Origin: Heliocybe sulcata
Taxonomy: Eukaryota > Basidiomycota > Agaricomycetes > Gloeophyllales > Gloeophyllaceae
Assembly: GCA_004369045.1 (NCBI GenBank)
Contig: ML213535.1
Coordinates: 124,001 to 188,000, forward strand
Direction of reading: 5' to 3'
Length of the DNA stretch: 64,000 nucleotides
Shown here: positions 45,549 through 57,821 of the stretch, in pieces
Layout: each line of letters begins with the position of its first letter
Numbering within the stretch: position 1 is the stretch's first letter
Translations under genes and position numbers: made by a program
Notes under the pieces: generated by a model
Databases searched by the model: none
What the model was told of the DNA's origin: nothing
Seen by the model: the letters and a program-made list of their open reading frames with translations, nothing else

Positions 45549-47725
45549 CTACGACTCAGGCGCACCCAGCGTCGAGAGTTCCTTCCGAATCTCTGCCTCG
45601 CTCTCAATCTTCTTGAGCTGAGTCGCCTCCAGCCGCTCACCACGACCTTGTTTCTCCTTCAGCTCGTCAATGGCCTTGAGCTAATGGATATCATAAAGTA
45701 AGCCATCACTACCGCGGCAAGACAATTCTCAGACGTACCTTCTTGTTCAGGTTCCGAACCTTCTTCGCAATCGGGTCCAGAGCACCATCCGCTCCCGGAG
45801 TAGGCGGAACCGAAGTCTCGCCAATAGACGCACCATTGACCTGCAGATCAATGGACGGCCTTCCCACAGGCTCCTCTACTCCATTAACAGGCGGAGTAGC
45901 CGTACCATCCTCCTTCTTCCCGCCCTTCGGACCCTTCCGCTTCCTGTTCGCACCCTTCCTGTCGCTATCCGGTCCAGGCGACGGAGAATGGGGAGCGCCA
46001 GGGACATTCCTCCTCCCATTCCGGTCATGTGCACCGGGCGGTGCAGGGCTGCGACTGTACCCACGCGATGGTGTCGACTGGCCGCTCGCGGGGAGACCAC
46101 CTTCGTCCTCCCGCTTGTAGATGGCTGGTGTGGCGAGGCCGCGAGCACCAGGAGGGCGGTACGCACCCAACGTCTTCGTTGGCGTCGGCTTTGCGACACT
46201 CGCTAGGTTAGCGATACTCGCACTCGGCGCAGGGGCAGGCGGCACCACCTGCGGGAATGCAGGTACTGAGTCGACGGGTGTGGGTCTGAACGATGCCTGG
46301 TACAACTCGTCCACCATCTGCGCATGCATGAGCGGGCCGGAGCAATGCCAGATCTTGATCCCGTTGTCCACACGCAGGCGAGGAGACAGAGTAGCAGTGA
46401 GAATGAACCGACCATCCGGGGACCACTCGCACCACGACGTGTTCGGCGCATCGATGCTCGCAACCTGACCGAGGATCTTCCTGTCGTAGACACTCATCTT
46501 ACCAGCCAGGTTTCCGAAGCCCGCCAGAATCATGAGACGCCCTTGAGGGTTGAAGGCGATAAAGTTGTGTGGCCCAGAACCGAAGTCGTGGAGCGTCCTC
46601 ACTCGCTGATCGAACAGCATTGCCTTCGCGGGCATGTCTAGGAGCAAATCAGATCATCATGGTTCCAAGGAGTTGAAGACATCACTCACATCCATACACT
46701 ACAGCGAATTCCTTTGAATTCGGGCTCCATGCAAAGTCATGGATGGGTCCCTCCTTGTCCAGCGTCACTCGGCAATCGAAGTTACCCGCAGCACTCAGCA
46801 GGTACATCCCAGTCTCGCCGTAATAACTCTTGTTCGTCTTGTCCACATCAGTGTGCGTCAAGATCAGCACTTGCGTACCAAGCATGTTCCACTTGATCTG
46901 CGCGCGATCGGCCTTGTAGAACGTCTTCTGGCACGTCGGCGGGCTGTTGAGCGTCAGGAGGCCGTATATCTTGACGCTTGCTGGGGCGCCCTTCTTCTCT
47001 CCGACAAAGACGGCCACCGAGGGATTCAGCCCCGGACTCAGGGAGACACTGCTCGCGTTCTCGACCTTCAGCTTGTCGACGATCCCCTGGGACCACTCCG
47101 AGGGACGGAATACTTGGATCTCCTGGCTGACAAGGCGAATGGCATGGGACTCGGAAATCGTGTACTGCAGATCCCAGTCATTTTGACTTTTCTGAGAGAA
47201 CGCCACGAGCTCCTCTCCTGTGGAGACAGAAAAGACTCGGAGATTTTTGTGCTGAGAGCCGTCGTCGAGCTTAACTAGTGAGCTGTTATGAGATACGTTC
47301 TTCGGAACACGATGGGATTACCAACCGGGCCTTTCCCATGTCGAGAGGTACGTCCCGCGGGGAGAAAAGTTGAGCTCGACGACGTTGGGAATGGGCAGCT
47401 CCTGCAATAACTGCGCCCCCTCTGCTCGATGGATCTGCACTCTGAACAACTTGGTACAGTTTTGTCCAGCAGGTATCGTAAGACACGACGTACCCAGTTG
47501 GTAAAGCCAGTGCCCACAGTCTACCGTCCGGGCTGTACTGATACACGCGTGCTGTCGCTTCAGGGGCCTGGAAATCTTGTACAGGCTCGTAGCTCGGGCT
47601 CCCATGAACAAGGCCGACGCTCTTCTGGGCGCGGACTTGAGACGATATATCAGCAAGGCAAAAAGTCTCGGAGAGTGCTGGAAAAGTCACGCACACGCGT
47701 ACTGCTGGGAGATCTGGGAGGACAT
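45549..47725 (-). CDS. Eukaryotic translation initiation factor 2A (WD-repeat)
   Basis: Cytosolic factor that delivers initiator tRNA in a GTP-independent way and serves non-canonical start sites; it is not part of the eIF2 trimer. A 31-nt first exon (47725-47695, MSSQISQQYA) joins FRAQKSVGLVHGSPSYEPVQ, the family's conserved start. The beta-propeller follows: ATARVYQYSPDGRLWALALP, LLQELPIPNVVELNFSPRGT, AQIKWNMLGTQVLILTHTDV, DFAWSPNSKEFAVVYG, FGSGPHNFIAFNPQGRLMIL, NTSWCEWSPDGRFILTATLS. A disordered, basic C-terminal region (KRKGPKGGKK) ends in the conserved helix KKVRNLNKKLKAIDELKEKQ. The last exon, 45681-45549, closes with TLGAPES. At least five introns. Confidence 0.92.
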
Positions 47726-50317
47726 GGCAACAAGGGCAGTGAATGGTCGAAGTAGCGAGCAGGAGAACGAGAAAGCAAATTAATGCTTCCAAGGAGTTAA
47801 GGCGGAGGTGCCCCTCGAGCAAGGGTCGGTCCTGGTTTTTGTGGACTTGCAAAACTTGCCACCACGGAAATGCAACGCCTGCGTGTGTACGTAATGCGGT
47901 GCAGGGCGGGGAGAGGAAGGCCCCCAGTCACTTCCGGGAAATTCCGGCTGTGGCTCGGGTCTTCAGCTACTAGTAGAGTCACCGACGGTATCAGCTATCT
48001 GGCATGGAGTAATACTGGGTCAACTACTCTCTATTGGAGGATAGTGACGAAGCGTGAGCTGCCAGCGTACCTATCTTGACCGAGAGTTGGAAGATAGTGT
48101 CAAGCTTGAACGGTCTAAGAGTGGCTGCGTTAATGGGTGACGGAAATAGATCCGTCAATATGTGCACCTATAAAAGCCGAGTACATCCCGGGCTGCGATA
48201 GAGCACCATCCACTCTATGGCCATGCCCAGCGACGACTGCTAGCTGAGGGCGAATGACCAGGAAAATCCGCAATATGGATCTATATATGGCTCAGGCTGG
48301 GTAGCTTTGACGCGTTTAATAGCATACGATCATCTAGCGATCCATGTTTCTAGACGGCTGTCAAGCTCCACGGAGCATGAAACGGAAGACACCACCCTCA
48401 GGGCACAGCGAACATAGAGACTTAACATACCATAGCGTTAGTGATATGCGGAGTTTGCCGTTCATGAGTACGGCGAGAATCCCGAGACATGGGTCAATGG
48501 ATAGTATTCTTGATGTTGACTAGACAGTGAATCGTTCGAATCCTTGGTTCAAGGATCATATCTCTCACCTCCCTCTTCCTGGAACACGGCGCACCGCCAG
48601 CTGCGGAACAGAAGAACGCGTCTTTTCCTGTTCTTGATTTCGGTCGGAAATGCCGGAAGAAGACAACGTTTCCTGTATATCATGGCGCCTACCCGAGGCA
48701 ATGAGCGCCTGCAGAGCAATTCTGTTGGCTGATTCCTACAATTATAATCTATCTTCCTGGTCAAGCCAGAATGTAAAGCGGAGAGAGGCGTCGCGCGAAG
48801 CGCCGTGACACGCCTGCATCACGGTGGTCGTGACTGGATCACATCCAAATTCGATTCTTCACTCTAGCGTCTCGGACTGGTGTCAGACCATGATCAGACA
48901 TACATTCAAGCTATCCTGAGTAACTTCCCGTTCACAACTATTGGTTGGCAGTCACCGGCAGTAAGATCACTTCAAGGCCAGTGCAGCTCTATTTACGTGG
49001 ACTCCCATGGCAGAAATCCCGATATGTGGACCATGAACGTTAACGACGGTGCCAGACCTGCCAAGGGGTGCTAGGCAAGGTAATTAATGCGGCTCATTAT
49101 GAGCCGCATACATGGTATGTGCTACGCCGTGCATTGCTACTCCTGGCTTGCTGCACAGAGTCACAGACCCTGTATTGACAGATTCGACTTTCTCGACAGA
49201 TCTTCAATTCCAGCTTACGGTGTATATGATTCATAGTGGATGGCACCGTTGCCAAGTCATGGTCCGACACAATCCTGAAATTATACCATCCGTGGTGTAT
49301 GAACGCTCTATGCCCTGAAGATCTCCAGGAACAGGATGGCCGACGCTCACAGTATTAGAGAACACATCACAAATTTAGCACAAGGTATATGCTCAAAGTC
49401 AAAATAACGAAGCAGGGCAGGACCCCGTATTTCTCGCTCGTAGTTATCACATACTACTCAGGAACTTGAAGCGGGGCTTGGATGGTGGTAATAACCTGCA
49501 GCACAGTGTTGGCACCCAGCTTGTCCCTATCCTTTGTTCTCTTTTTCAGATTTCTAGCTGATAACATTCCGCGACGCGTCCTCGAGAGACCCAGTACTTA
49601 CGTTACAGGCTGCCCAGCAAAAGTTAATGCGCGTCTAAATTGTCAGTTACCACGCTCTTCTTGTGCTTCTCGCAACCCGCTGTATCCGTAAGTTCGGCAG
49701 TTATGTTGAGAGATAAAAATATCATGAGATTTTTCCGGTGGCTTACCGTGGAACTTCCAGGACTCTGAAGTTCGCAGCCAAGCACGTAATACTGGATCAG
49801 CAAGGGCGTTGGGATCTTCAAGTCTTACCTCAGAACATTGACCCTGCTCGTAGATGGACGTCCGTATCCAAATGGTATCAGCATCTTCGTCGATCAGACC
49901 GGAGGAACTATTCCATTTTTCTGGCGCCCTTCCATCGACACCACCGCATTATTGCGACCGTCTACATGCTCTCACTTCCGTTGCTCGGTTGACCTGACAG
50001 GTCGCACCATTCTCACGTCTGCGAGGTCAGTGGGACAGTCTAAACTCACCGTGTGCATCTCCCTTGGAGAATTGCTGGCCGCTTCCAAATCTCAAATCAT
50101 CCGGCATCGCCTGTCTGCAGTCTAGACATCCTCCCTGGGAGCTATGCCGCGCAAATTTGGCAGCCTCTCCTGTTTGCCCTCAAGCTGCGCTTCCCAGATG
50201 CCCACGGAGTCACTTGCCTTAGAAACTGCACCAGATCTGATCTTCGCGATGTTTGGATCCATGGCATTTGAGGCTGTATAAGACCGACCGCCGCGGCTCC
50301 CTCACCCCATGGGACGG
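47726..50317. other. Long intergenic region
   Basis: About 2.6 kb between the divergent eIF2A and DUF6534 genes. The frames here (for example plus 49838-50125 with LLVDGRPYPNGISIFVDQTG) show no family and no consistent exon chain. A GTTCGAATCC at 48534-48543 matches the tRNA B-box consensus but its arm does not pair. I support no gene here. Confidence 0.35.
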
Positions 50318-50323
50318 ATATAA
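50318..50323 (+). promoter_or_regulatory. TATA-like element of the DUF6534 gene
   Basis: The core of ggatataagtg lies about 50 bp upstream of the start codon at 50372. This is the same spacing as the TATA box of the GH31 gene. Inferred from sequence and position only. Confidence 0.35.
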
Positions 50324-50371
50324 GTGCGGGAACTTGACTCGCCCTACCACGTTCGTTTGCTTCCAGCGTCG

Positions 50372-52170
50372 ATGTCACTGTCCTTGGGCACGACATACGG
50401 GGTCTTATTCAAAGGCTCCATTGTCGTATACGGGTACGTCACCTTTTGGCATACCCTGTGCTGCTTACCGACTGCATTTAGACTTTATGGTGTGACCTGT
50501 GCGCAGGTCATCCGCTATTACAACACCTATCGAAACGACTCACCGGTAGTAAAGTGGCTCGTGAGTCCGCACTTCGTATCGCGATGATACCTCCTACTTA
50601 GATGAACGCAGGTTGGCGTTACCTGGCTGGTATGATGCGCTCATATATAACTTCTTTCTGCTAAGACCCTCCTAATTACCAGGTTGGAACGTTCCAACTG
50701 TGTCTCATCAGTCACGTCCTGTGGTATTACCTCGTATCAAAATGCAACGGCGATCCCGACGGCTACAATTACGCCAACTGGTACGTGTGCCTCACCTTCG
50801 CGAAAGATGTTGCCCATATGGTCTGCCGCTGTAAATGCAGGAGCCTAATTGTGAGTGCTCTACACAGCCTGGGTTTATAGGCCTGGCATTTAGCGATACC
50901 TTCAGGGTGAAACCATCCCATCGGTCTGAATGCGCCTCTCAACCCATGCAATTATTACTCTGACAACATAGATGCAGGAAATCGTCTTCATCCTGGTACA
51001 ATGGTACGCTATATAACTCTTATATAATGGTTGGAACTGAGATCCGAGTCCCCATCCAGCTTCTTCATCTTCAAAATAAGAAAATGTATGGCCGCTCCCA
51101 TTTCCGTGCAACATTATCTAACTATCTCTGGTAGTATCACGTAGCAAGATTGCCTATATATTGGTTAATATCTGAATTCCTCGACATGCCTGGTCCTCGT
51201 ACTAACCTGGTCACCTTCAGCTTATACCCGCCTTCATAGGCCTCAGTAAGTGCTGTGTTCTCCAGCTACGGACCTGGGATATGACCTGAGATGTGCGATA
51301 CAATATCCCAGTTTCAGCAAGTGGTAAGGTTTATGCGCTTCGCTCATGGAAGCCACCTAATTCTTGTAATGAACAGCATACATAGTGGAATGGTATGTAG
51401 TATCCTTGCGTTACCTTGCAGTGACGGGTATCATATCATCTGCACAGGTACTCAGCACCCTCGCTCTCGGTCGCACCGAAGCAATTCCGAGTGGAAGCGG
51501 TAAATGCCTCTGTTGTATGGACGCGCACAATCCATATGTGACTGATGATTCCCATTGTAGTGGCTTGTCGCATTAGCGTCCAGTTGCTATGCATTCACCG
51601 ACCTGATGATAGCTATCACGATGTGCTATTTCTTGTTCAAGCAGCGTCAGCAGGGGTTCTCAGCATCGAGGTACGCATTACTAGTACTTCCCGCAGGCTG
51701 CCTTGAATAAGCATTCTTTCAGGTCGTTAATTGGTTCTCTCATCAAGTATACCATCAGTACCGGTCTTGTCTCGAGGTAAGGTATCTACTATGAGAAGGT
51801 GCGCCGGTGCTGATGCTTAGTGACGGTAGCGTCGTGGCTTGCGTTTACCTTTCATGTGTACGTATTCCCCACACCCTGCTCAGTACGTAGCTGAATATCA
51901 TTTCCTCCAGTATGTGGTGTACGCGAAGAGCGGTAGTATGCTAAACATCGGCGTATATATGATCCATGCACAGAGTAAGTGTTCACGTATCTGACCGGCT
52001 CTCAGCGCCATGCACTTACGTCGATTTCCAGTCTACTTGAACTCTATGCTGACATCGTGAGTGCTGAGCTACAGCCGGGTTTTCATCGCTGAACGTCTTC
52101 TCCCCTCAGGCTCAACAGCCGGAGGGCATTACGAGCTCGGCTGGAACAAGCGGTGGCACAGGAATGGTAG
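50372..52170 (+). CDS. DUF6534 multi-pass membrane protein
   Basis: Seven-helix-type membrane protein of a family found mainly in mushroom-forming fungi; function unknown. About ten short exons. The first ones read MSLSLGTTYGVLFKGSIVVY then GLYGVTCAQVIRYYNTYRND and SPVVKWLVGVTWLVGTFQLC. LISHVLWYYLVSKCNGDPDG with YNYANW follows. Later exons give EIVFILVQW, VLSTLALGRTEAI, WLVALASSCYAFTDLMIAIT with MCYFLFKQRQQGFSASR. The domain-defining SLIGSLIKYTISTGLVSR, VASWLAFTF, YVVYAKSGSMLNIGVYMIHA and VYLNSMLTSLNSRRALRARL come next. It stops at 52168-52170. Some middle exons (50840-51300) are placed only roughly. Confidence 0.82.
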
Positions 52171-52732
52171 GACGGCTACATGTCGCTTCGTTGATACCTG
52201 GAGATTTTGGAAGGAGCGTTGTACGATACCCATCAGATACCCTTATGGCCACAGATGCACCGTATTGTAGGAACGTCGATGTTTCAATATGGACGTTGAT
52301 CGCGTTCGCCAGGGTCACTTGGAAAATCCCGGCTTACTGCGACCACCGCCTGTTCGCCTCGGCGCATATTGAAGGGATGCCCACTCGGGCCAAGGGTATG
52401 TCAGCGCCTCGAGTGGACATCAGATTTGATGCTGGATTAGAAGCTGGGCCTAAATGAATGATTCCGGGCGCTGGGCCCCGCTTATCACCGTGGCCACTTA
52501 TTTTGCCAGTCACGCGTCTTCAGAGGAATTGGAAACAGCTGAGATGGAGTAAAAGATTTAAGAGAGATAAAAACTTACCAGAGGATGCACGGACATCCGG
52601 TTGATGGCAGCCGCAAATGATAATATGGATCAGCAATGGGAGGGAATTAGTCGTAACCTATTCTACAGGTCATCGATCATCAGCGGCACTACTAAAATGG
52701 AAGGGAGAAGTCATAACAGTTATGAAAAGCAT
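52171..52732. other. 3' intergenic region between convergent DUF6534 and Atg15 genes
   Basis: Both flanking genes end here. The frames are short and no structural element is apparent. Confidence 0.4.
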
Positions 52733-54309
52733 ACTACAGCGAACCTCCACAAGAGCCAGCTCCCATAAAGGACGCGTTCTTGTAATCTCCAAACTCCCAA
52801 TTATAACAGTCCTACAAAGTCGCACGTCAGGCAGATTCCAATATGGGCCAGACAGATGGCATGTACTCACGATACAGTCCTCCTCATCGGTCAGTTCCGG
52901 AACTTCTCGTCCCTCCTCCCAGTCCTCCGCCAGTAGCCGCTCGACGATTACGCGGATGCCGTGTGTGCGTATGTCGACCGCCCAGCCGTGCTTCGTCACC
53001 GTATCGTATTTTCGCACTTTGCCTAGATGACAACTTGCGGTCACGACCGTTAGCCTCGAAAACAACATGGAAAGAAGGTGGGACATACCGCGACTCCATC
53101 GCGTACCCAGCGATGGCGCAAGCAGAGGTCACACCATTACAGGTGCCCATCGGAAATGGGTCTGCAGTGTGGTAGACGTGAGTGATGTGCTGAGTCGATG
53201 GCTGTGGGGGATGAGCGTGCGGTCCATGGAGACGGGATACGTGGGGCTTACTGGCGAAGGGAGGTGAAGTCTCGTTGCGGCGAGCTTCTCTCCCGGAGCC
53301 TCGAATGTAACTACAGGCACCCCGAATGTCACGCCTAAAAGTGATGCCAGAGATCCTCCCAGGGAATGACCTTTAAAGGCATGTCAGATCGCTACGTTTG
53401 CCGAGTACAGAAGACCTTACCAACAAGCCAGATATTAGCTTCGGGATACATATAGGTTACGTTATTATACAGATTCTAGGTATCGTGCTTTAGGACGACG
53501 AGCCTGACAGTCGCTAGCGAACTTACCGTGCCAATGGGATAAAATAGGCTTTCTTTTGTCAAACTGGTCTCCAAGCAATTCTGGTCACAAAGCTTCCCTC
53601 CTCCCGAATAGCAGTCGCAGACGGTAGTCCATGTAGGTCCGACCCTAGCGCAGCAGCAGGAAAATAGAACGTTATCATTCAATTTGTCCTTCCGAGTCGT
53701 CGGACCTCCTCCGCCCACGATCCATCCGGCGGAAGTGCCCTTGACCGAGATGACAACCGTGGAGTTGTCCTGAGACACAAATATATGACCTCGAAAGCCG
53801 TCGGCGTCAGGCTCCCATCCGAAAGGGTAACTCTATATCGGAACCTCGAACAATATAGTATTCGGACAATCATCTAATTGCAGAGCACTTACAGAGTTCC
53901 AGTCCGGACCGAGGTCGTACCAGTCCTTCGCAGTAGGTTCTGTATAAGCATTACTCGTCATCTTGGCAAGCGTCAATAATGTCTCCCTCTTCTCCGTGTC
54001 TGGCCCCTCCACCTCAATCTCCTCCCAAGTCGGCGAATTTGTTCGTATCCGCTTCATTGCACTGACACGAGCATTCTGAAAGGCATTCTGAGATGAAGGT
54101 CGATGTAATTTGGAACGCCTGGTCTTCACAGAGAACGATTCGGCGACTAAAGACTGCCCAAGATCTGTGAAAACATTCCGCGTGCCGTTCGCTACACCAT
54201 GCGCATGTCGCAGCTCAAATGTCAGAGATGGCTGTTCATAACGAGTATCAGACGACCAGAGGAGCGTGGTCCAAAGAAAGCGTAGAGCCCCCGGGAGTAA
54301 CTGCAGCAT
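52733..54309 (-). CDS. atg15: Autophagy-related lipase Atg15
   Basis: Class 3 lipase that reaches the vacuole by the multivesicular-body route and degrades the membranes of autophagic bodies. The start at 54309 gives a hydrophobic N-terminal anchor ([20 protein letters not shown]). Then come [39 protein letters not shown] and YDLGPDWN, spliced to [59 protein letters not shown] and [13 protein letters not shown]. The nucleophile Ser is in [15 protein letters not shown], followed by [20 protein letters not shown]. After an intron, [19 protein letters not shown] supplies the acid and His-bearing region. The ending [17 protein letters not shown]... CGGSL matches the family's Cys-rich end. The frame stays open upstream of 54309 to about 54420, so the start may lie further out. 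Confidence 0.9.
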
Positions 54310-54869
54310 ATCCAAGAGTGAACTAGAGGAGGTCGTGTTCCAAGAATATGATCTCGAATGTTTGAACGCTGCAGTGTGGCCGGGTCCACGACGGCAAATA
54401 TACACAAATAGGCCTGCCACACCGGCTGAAGGATACTCTTGAAGTCACCTGCGTCGACCTACCAATGCTCGCAGCGCAGTTTATTTGGAGCACAAGATCG
54501 CTACGGAGTAGAGCCCTTATTTATCCTTTTGTAGGAGAAATGGTGGGATATGTCAAATTGACTCATCCACGATATACTGGTTTTGATGTAATAGCGCGAC
54601 AGGTCCACGACAGTACATAGATATAAAGAAGGTCATGAACGCAACTAGACTTACATCTGAATATCGTGATCGCGATTTAACTTTGCGCAGTTCCCGGCCT
54701 GCCCCTGCTCTAAATCCAACATGCTCAAGATATGCCTTCCGGTGATAGTCATGTGCGGATGCGGAGAGCTTGCCGGCTGGGGAGCTTTCATGTAAGCGGC
54801 CACCGACGAAGGATCCTTGTTAGGCAATCATGCCTTCTTCTACAAAGCAAGGAAATGAAGAGTGGAAGT
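54310..54869. other. Intergenic region between Atg15 start and DUF6533 stop
   Basis: Upstream region of Atg15, transcribed in the same direction as the DUF6533 gene to its right. No exon recognised. Confidence 0.35.
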
Positions 54870-56504
54870 CTAGCAGATAGCGTAGACATACCATGCCAAG
54901 TGCGAAGGGCCGTCCTTTCCGAAGGCCGCCGTTGATCCGTCCGAGTCGGTATGAGTAGTCGATACAACTTGTACTGGGCATCCAATCGCGGGAAGAGAGG
55001 ACAATTCGTAGTCTCCAGCACTCCCCACTTCCACCAGAAGCTCCCCTTCCCGCTGGCCAGTTCTGAAATGCAGTCGACTCATTTCCAGATGGCTCAACAG
55101 CCATTCAGGACTCGTGTTTAGAGAGGCGGAAAGCGATCTAATTCGGAGCATCAGCCTTGACATCGCGACAGACATCGTTGACATCGGGAAGCTGGAATGA
55201 CGGAGGAAAATTGAGCATGCAATGGTCGTCTACACGGGTCAACTCACTAACCCCGATAATTGGGCACCAATTGAAATCTGCAGATGGCCAAAGTCAACAA
55301 CGGGATTCTGATGACCATCTTAAAGAGATCTCACACTAGTATTCCGCGATTGGGCACCGATGCTCACGGCCAGCAGCGAGACTATCAGAAAATCAGCGAC
55401 TGCACCAAACAACGAATGCCGACGGACGCAGAGAAACGATCAAAAATATTCCTCCCCTACGCAATCAACATTAGCCGTCGTACTTGGGGACAAAATCAGA
55501 TGACTTACTCCTTCAATGTCTGCTTCATGAGGAACCCTACGCTTCCTTGGGTGGATCTTGCTCGAAACGCTCGGATGAGCGTCAATGAATACAATAATAC
55601 GTGAATAATGGTCGTAGGCAGCCAGATCACACCATTGGAGGGTTTCGCAGAAGACCAGGACTTTGCGAAGAAACCGATCGCAGTGAATTCGCCCACAACG
55701 TAAGACACCGAGAGAAGCCCTGTGACGGTCCGTAGGGGTTTGCTGTTGGGGAACATATACCACAGCCTCAGGGCATGCATAGCTGTAAGCAGATCGAACG
55801 ACAGATCAGAACAAAGATCATTACATATATTCAATCTCGACACGCCCACCTTCCACTAGACTCATCAACGACGCCGTCAGGAAGGCATCAGCAAAGATTC
55901 TGGTATCATCTGTCAACGGTCGGTGAGAGTCGGGTCTCCGTGATTTGCTTACAACTGTATGACAGGTCAGCGAATGCAACGATTACACAAGATCAATGGT
56001 CTTACTCGGTTAGGAAGCTGACCAGGATTTCCAGCGCTCAAGGTCTTCATGTAGACTTGGTCTGTGTACACATCTGATGAAATATCAGTCGTCGGACGCC
56101 CGTATCCACCAGACCCCGTACTGTAGACTTCCAGCCTGAGGTCCGGGTCACAAGCTGTCAAGTTCGACAGGACTGTCCACTCACAGAGCCCAAGCGAGAC
56201 TTAAATAACGGTTCTGCAAAAAGGATGGTAGTTAGGGCATATCGCGAAGACGCACGTGTCGTCGCGCTTACCCACAGGAAAAGTACACGAGACAGGGTCC
56301 AGCGACCCGACCAGAAGTGTTGAACCTTCATCGCAATCAATGCACGGATAGCGCACTGGGCGAAATGACAGTGCATACCTCCTTGTGAAGAGTAATGCAG
56401 TAATCCCAGATGATAAGCATGATGCTGCCCATATTGCAGAGTGCGACGTTGTTAATCCCCTGCAACATCGGAACGACAGCCAGTACCGAAGCATTCGAGT
56501 CCAT
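54870..56504 (-). CDS. DUF6533 multi-pass membrane protein
   Basis: Membrane protein of a large agaricomycete family of unknown function, often likened to receptors by topology. The start at 56504 reads MDSNASVLAVVPMLQGINNV, then MGSIMLIIWDYCITLHKE, the family's N-terminal signature (helix, then D-Y-x-x-T-L-x-x-E). It is spliced to VQHFWSGRWTLSRVLFLWNR and YLSLAWALW. A later exon (55505-55849) has LLTAMHALRLWYMFPNSKPL, GLLSVSYVVGEFTAIGFFAK and VIWLPTTIIHVLLYSLTLIR. The C-terminal tail has a basic membrane-edge segment (MSRLMLRIRSLSASLN) and an acidic end, stopping at 54870. Exons between 55850 and 56200 are only partly placed. Confidence 0.75.
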
Positions 56505-56782
56505 GTTGAGTTAGCTGGAAGTACGACGCCATTGCTAGCGCTTCATATAGAGCGCGCTGTTATGGGTTTCATGAAGCCAGCAGATCGCAGCGCTGATCTG
56601 GATAATAAGCTACAGCCTCCAGTGGAGGTAGCATCGACAGAAAGATGTTCGTACCATCCTCGACCAAAGGGTCGATTGTTTGCCGCTCACCTCCCGGGAT
56701 ATTATCGGAGCCCTTTTGCGGAGCATCACCGCATATTTTGAGGATCCACACTACGATTGGTGACGGATGAACTGGACATCTT

Positions 56783-57046
56783 TCAGATGCTGATACAGGA
56801 CCACCGCCTACCGATATAAGGCCTAATTAGCCATCCAGGCGCTAGAACACGCTTATATCTCGCGACGGAGTGCAAGCGATAGAAGCTCCCCCACAAAGTA
56901 CGAGGAGCGCCATACTTGGTCGGATAGTCGCGGACGAAGATTCCGTCAGATGAAGCTTTGGCGAAGTAGGTCGTTTGCGCTACATCAGTCACCTGATCAC
57001 GAAGATGGGAGCTCCGAGAGATGATCTTGATGAGCGCAGTCTTCAT
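56783..57046 (-). CDS. Possible small hypothetical protein
   Basis: An ATG-started frame (MKTALIKIISRSSHLRDQ) with coding-like third positions in the middle (TTYFAKASSDGIFVRDYPTK, then TLWGSFYRLHSVARYK). No family recognised and no splice partner established. It may be an exon of a larger minus-strand gene that includes the frame at 57278-57574. Confidence 0.3.
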   Translation of the reverse strand: MKTALIKIISRSSHLRDQVTDVAQTTYFAKASSDGIFVRDYPTKYGAPRTLWGSFYRLHSVARYKRVLAPGWLIRPYIGRRWSCISI

Positions 57047-57277
57047 TGAACTAGGAATGGCAAGTGCGCCAGCCAAATATATATGGAAGCCGTAAGTTGT
57101 CGCGCAATGTAATGAACGCGCATTCCAGTAACAGCAGTGAGGCTCTAGAGTTGGAGCCGCTTCCGACAGCATAGGGGCGGAGATCGGACGAGGTAAGGTT
57201 CGGTGCTGCCAGACTCCTCGTTATGATAGCATAGGCCATAAAGATGCTTTGCTGGTCGGGACTGCCGTGACGCCAAA

Positions 57278-57574
57278 CTAGAAGCAGATCCTCTCAAGGT
57301 CTGCTTGCAGCTCCGGGTCTGCCGGCCAGAACCGCTCCAATACTACTTGCTCCGTGGCGCCTGATTTATCGCAAGAAGGCTGTAGACGTTCAAAGCCCTT
57401 GCGGTATAACCAAGAAAGAGATCTTCGTGAGCCAAGTTCAGCGTTGACAGGAGTATCCTCACGACAATTTATGTTCGAGGACATAGGACAATTAATCCGC
57501 CCTAAGCCAAAGATGCGAAGGTGGTTAGCCTGACGTAGTCGGCCGCAGGGCAGTTCAGCAATACCTTGTCTCAT
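57278..57574 (-). CDS. Possible small hypothetical protein
   Basis: An ATG-started frame of 98 codons (MRQGIAELPCGRLRQAN... ERFWPADPELQADLERICF). The acidic helical end looks protein-like. No known family, and it could equally be a chance frame in a promoter region. Confidence 0.25.
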   Translation of the reverse strand: MRQGIAELPCGRLRQANHLRIFGLGRINCPMSSNINCREDTPVNAELGSRRSLSWLYRKGFERLQPSCDKSGATEQVVLERFWPADPELQADLERICF

Positions 57575-57821
57575 CGTTGGTCACAATTTTACTGTGAAGC
57601 ACGGATTTCTGATCCATGATTGTTCTTCAGAGGCAAACTTAAGTGGTGGTGCAGAGCAAGAGCAGAGTACAGTACTATTTTATTTAGTTAATCACTGATT
57701 TAATTTGCATCGGTTAACCCATGCATTGTGACGTAGCTGCATAACTAATTACTATAATATTCTTGACACCGTCCTGCTCACTACTTCCTCACTGCTGTGG
57801 CCGCCATCGACGACGAGCAAG

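Larger units (their letters stand above)
56505..57821. other. Region between divergent DUF6533 and intersectin genes
   Basis: Contains both promoters and two weak minus-strand frames listed separately (56783-57046, 57278-57574). The last 200 bp before 57822 are AT-rich, as expected of the intersectin core promoter. Confidence 0.35.

Noticed and set aside
48525-48560. GTTCGAATCC matching the Pol III B-box
   Set aside because: The flanking five bases do not pair, and there is no A-box or cloverleaf upstream.
49838-50125. Plus-strand frame with a protein-like start (LLVDGRPYPNGISIF)
   Set aside because: No ATG context, no splice-joined extension and no family; kept only as a note in the intergenic entry.
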